Source of the DNA: an uncultured Bacteroidales bacterium
GTDB taxonomy: Bacteria > Bacteroidota > Bacteroidia > Bacteroidales > UBA932
Direction: 5' to 3'
DNA: 6,354 bases
Assembly: GCA_900317065.1 (NCBI GenBank)
Contig: ONFK01000159.1
Location: 1-6,354, forward strand
A model generated the notes under the pieces. That model worked only from the letters and a program-made list of their open reading frames with translations. It made no database searches and was not told the origin of the DNA. Both the position numbers and the translations under genes were made by a program. Of the stretch, positions 6,182 to 6,354 are shown in pieces (within the stretch, counting starts at the first letter, position 1; every line of letters begins with the position of its first letter).

Positions 6182-6235
6182 AAGGCTGGTGGCACGTAAT
6201 ATGTTGATTTCCCAGCGTTTAGGGGGTAGTGCCTT
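6182..6235. other. Short stretch between lipoprotein stop and FecR-like fragment
   Basis: No T-tract terminator is visible after the lipoprotein stop, and no gene is supported. It holds the left arm of the 12-bp inverted repeat. Confidence 0.5.
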
Positions 6236-6260
6236 CCCTCCAAAACGCGAAGGCACTACC
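6225..6260. repeat. Perfect 12-bp inverted repeat at the FecR break
   Basis: GGTAGTGCCTTC (6225-6236) and GAAGGCACTACC (6249-6260) are exact reverse complements around a 12-nt loop. No T-run follows on either strand, so it is not a standard terminator. One arm encodes part of the FecR-like fragment and the other lies where family similarity stops. This could mark a foldback or rearrangement junction. Confidence 0.85.
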
Positions 6261-6354
6261 AGCTTGGATGCACCGTTCAGGCGCACTACCGAACTGTCCG
6301 GAAGAATTACCAGGCTTTTGGTCCCGGGGTTGGCGATGTATGTTACGTCGCCTG
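6236..6354 (-). pseudogene. FecR-family anti-sigma factor fragment, apparently broken at its 3' side
   Basis: Read on the minus strand from 6352 down, the frame gives GDVTYIANPGTKSLVI, LPDSSVVRLNGAS, then KLVVPSRFGG. This matches the FecR core pattern LPDGsxVxLNaxSxLxYPxxFxG closely in residue type and spacing. In the family, which regulates ECF sigma factors at TonB-dependent transport loci, this core is followed by RxVxLxGEAYFxV and about 150 more residues. Here the frame instead reads KALPPKRWEINILRAT and then runs antisense through the lipoprotein gene, with no GEAYF-type motif. The upstream part lies beyond the window. The fragment is therefore read as a 3'-truncated remnant; an assembly error or a frameshift is also possible. 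Confidence 0.55.

Noticed and set aside
5621..6235. Long minus-strand ORF under the lipoprotein gene
   Set aside because: Only the part above 6235 looks like FecR. The rest is antisense to a convincing lipoprotein and lacks FecR C-terminal motifs.
6225..6260. Terminator for the lipoprotein gene
   Set aside because: The stem is strong, but no T-run follows on the plus strand and it starts 44 nt after the stop.

Overview
This 6.35-kb window looks like a chromosomal piece of a GC-rich member of the Bacteroidales, probably a gut-type uncultured lineage. The evidence is a DUF2723/TMEM260-like membrane protein, lipoproteins with short LxxC lipoboxes, a FecR-type fragment, and two promoters of the Bacteroidetes sigma-ABfr type (-7 box TAnnTTTG). 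The genus cannot be fixed from the sequence.

Layout. Positions 1-1808 (+) hold the C-terminal part of a DUF2723 membrane protein whose 5' end lies outside the window. It is followed 22 nt later by a class I glutamine-amidotransferase-like (peptidase C26) lipoprotein (1831-2784, +). A 209-nt gap carries three near-perfect palindromes spaced exactly 51 nt apart, then a sigma-ABfr promoter. This promoter drives a COG1092/RlmI-like SAM-dependent methyltransferase (2994-4265, +). Phosphoglycerate kinase (4331-5584, -) converges on it and ends in its own intrinsic terminator. Divergent from pgk, across a 48-nt gap, is a small uncharacterised lipoprotein (5633-6181, +). The last ~120 bases encode, on the minus strand, a clear piece of a FecR-type anti-sigma factor that loses its family sequence at a perfect 12-bp inverted repeat. 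It looks like a broken remnant.

The genes are mostly housekeeping or unrelated to one another, and no operon-level pathway is evident. The striking signal is repeat biology. Two adjacent genes (C26 and the methyltransferase) keep all visible catalytic motifs but are swollen by in-frame, low-complexity or palindromic insertions. All occur at family-variable loops, and every measured direct-repeat period is a multiple of three (54, 33, 24 and 72 nt). The clearest is a 72-nt tandem duplication (68 of 69 bases identical) with an internal hairpin in the methyltransferase tail. The intergenic palindromes also have a period divisible by three. This resembles protein-invading palindromic elements such as the Rickettsia RPEs, but the sequences are different and I do not recognise them as a named family.
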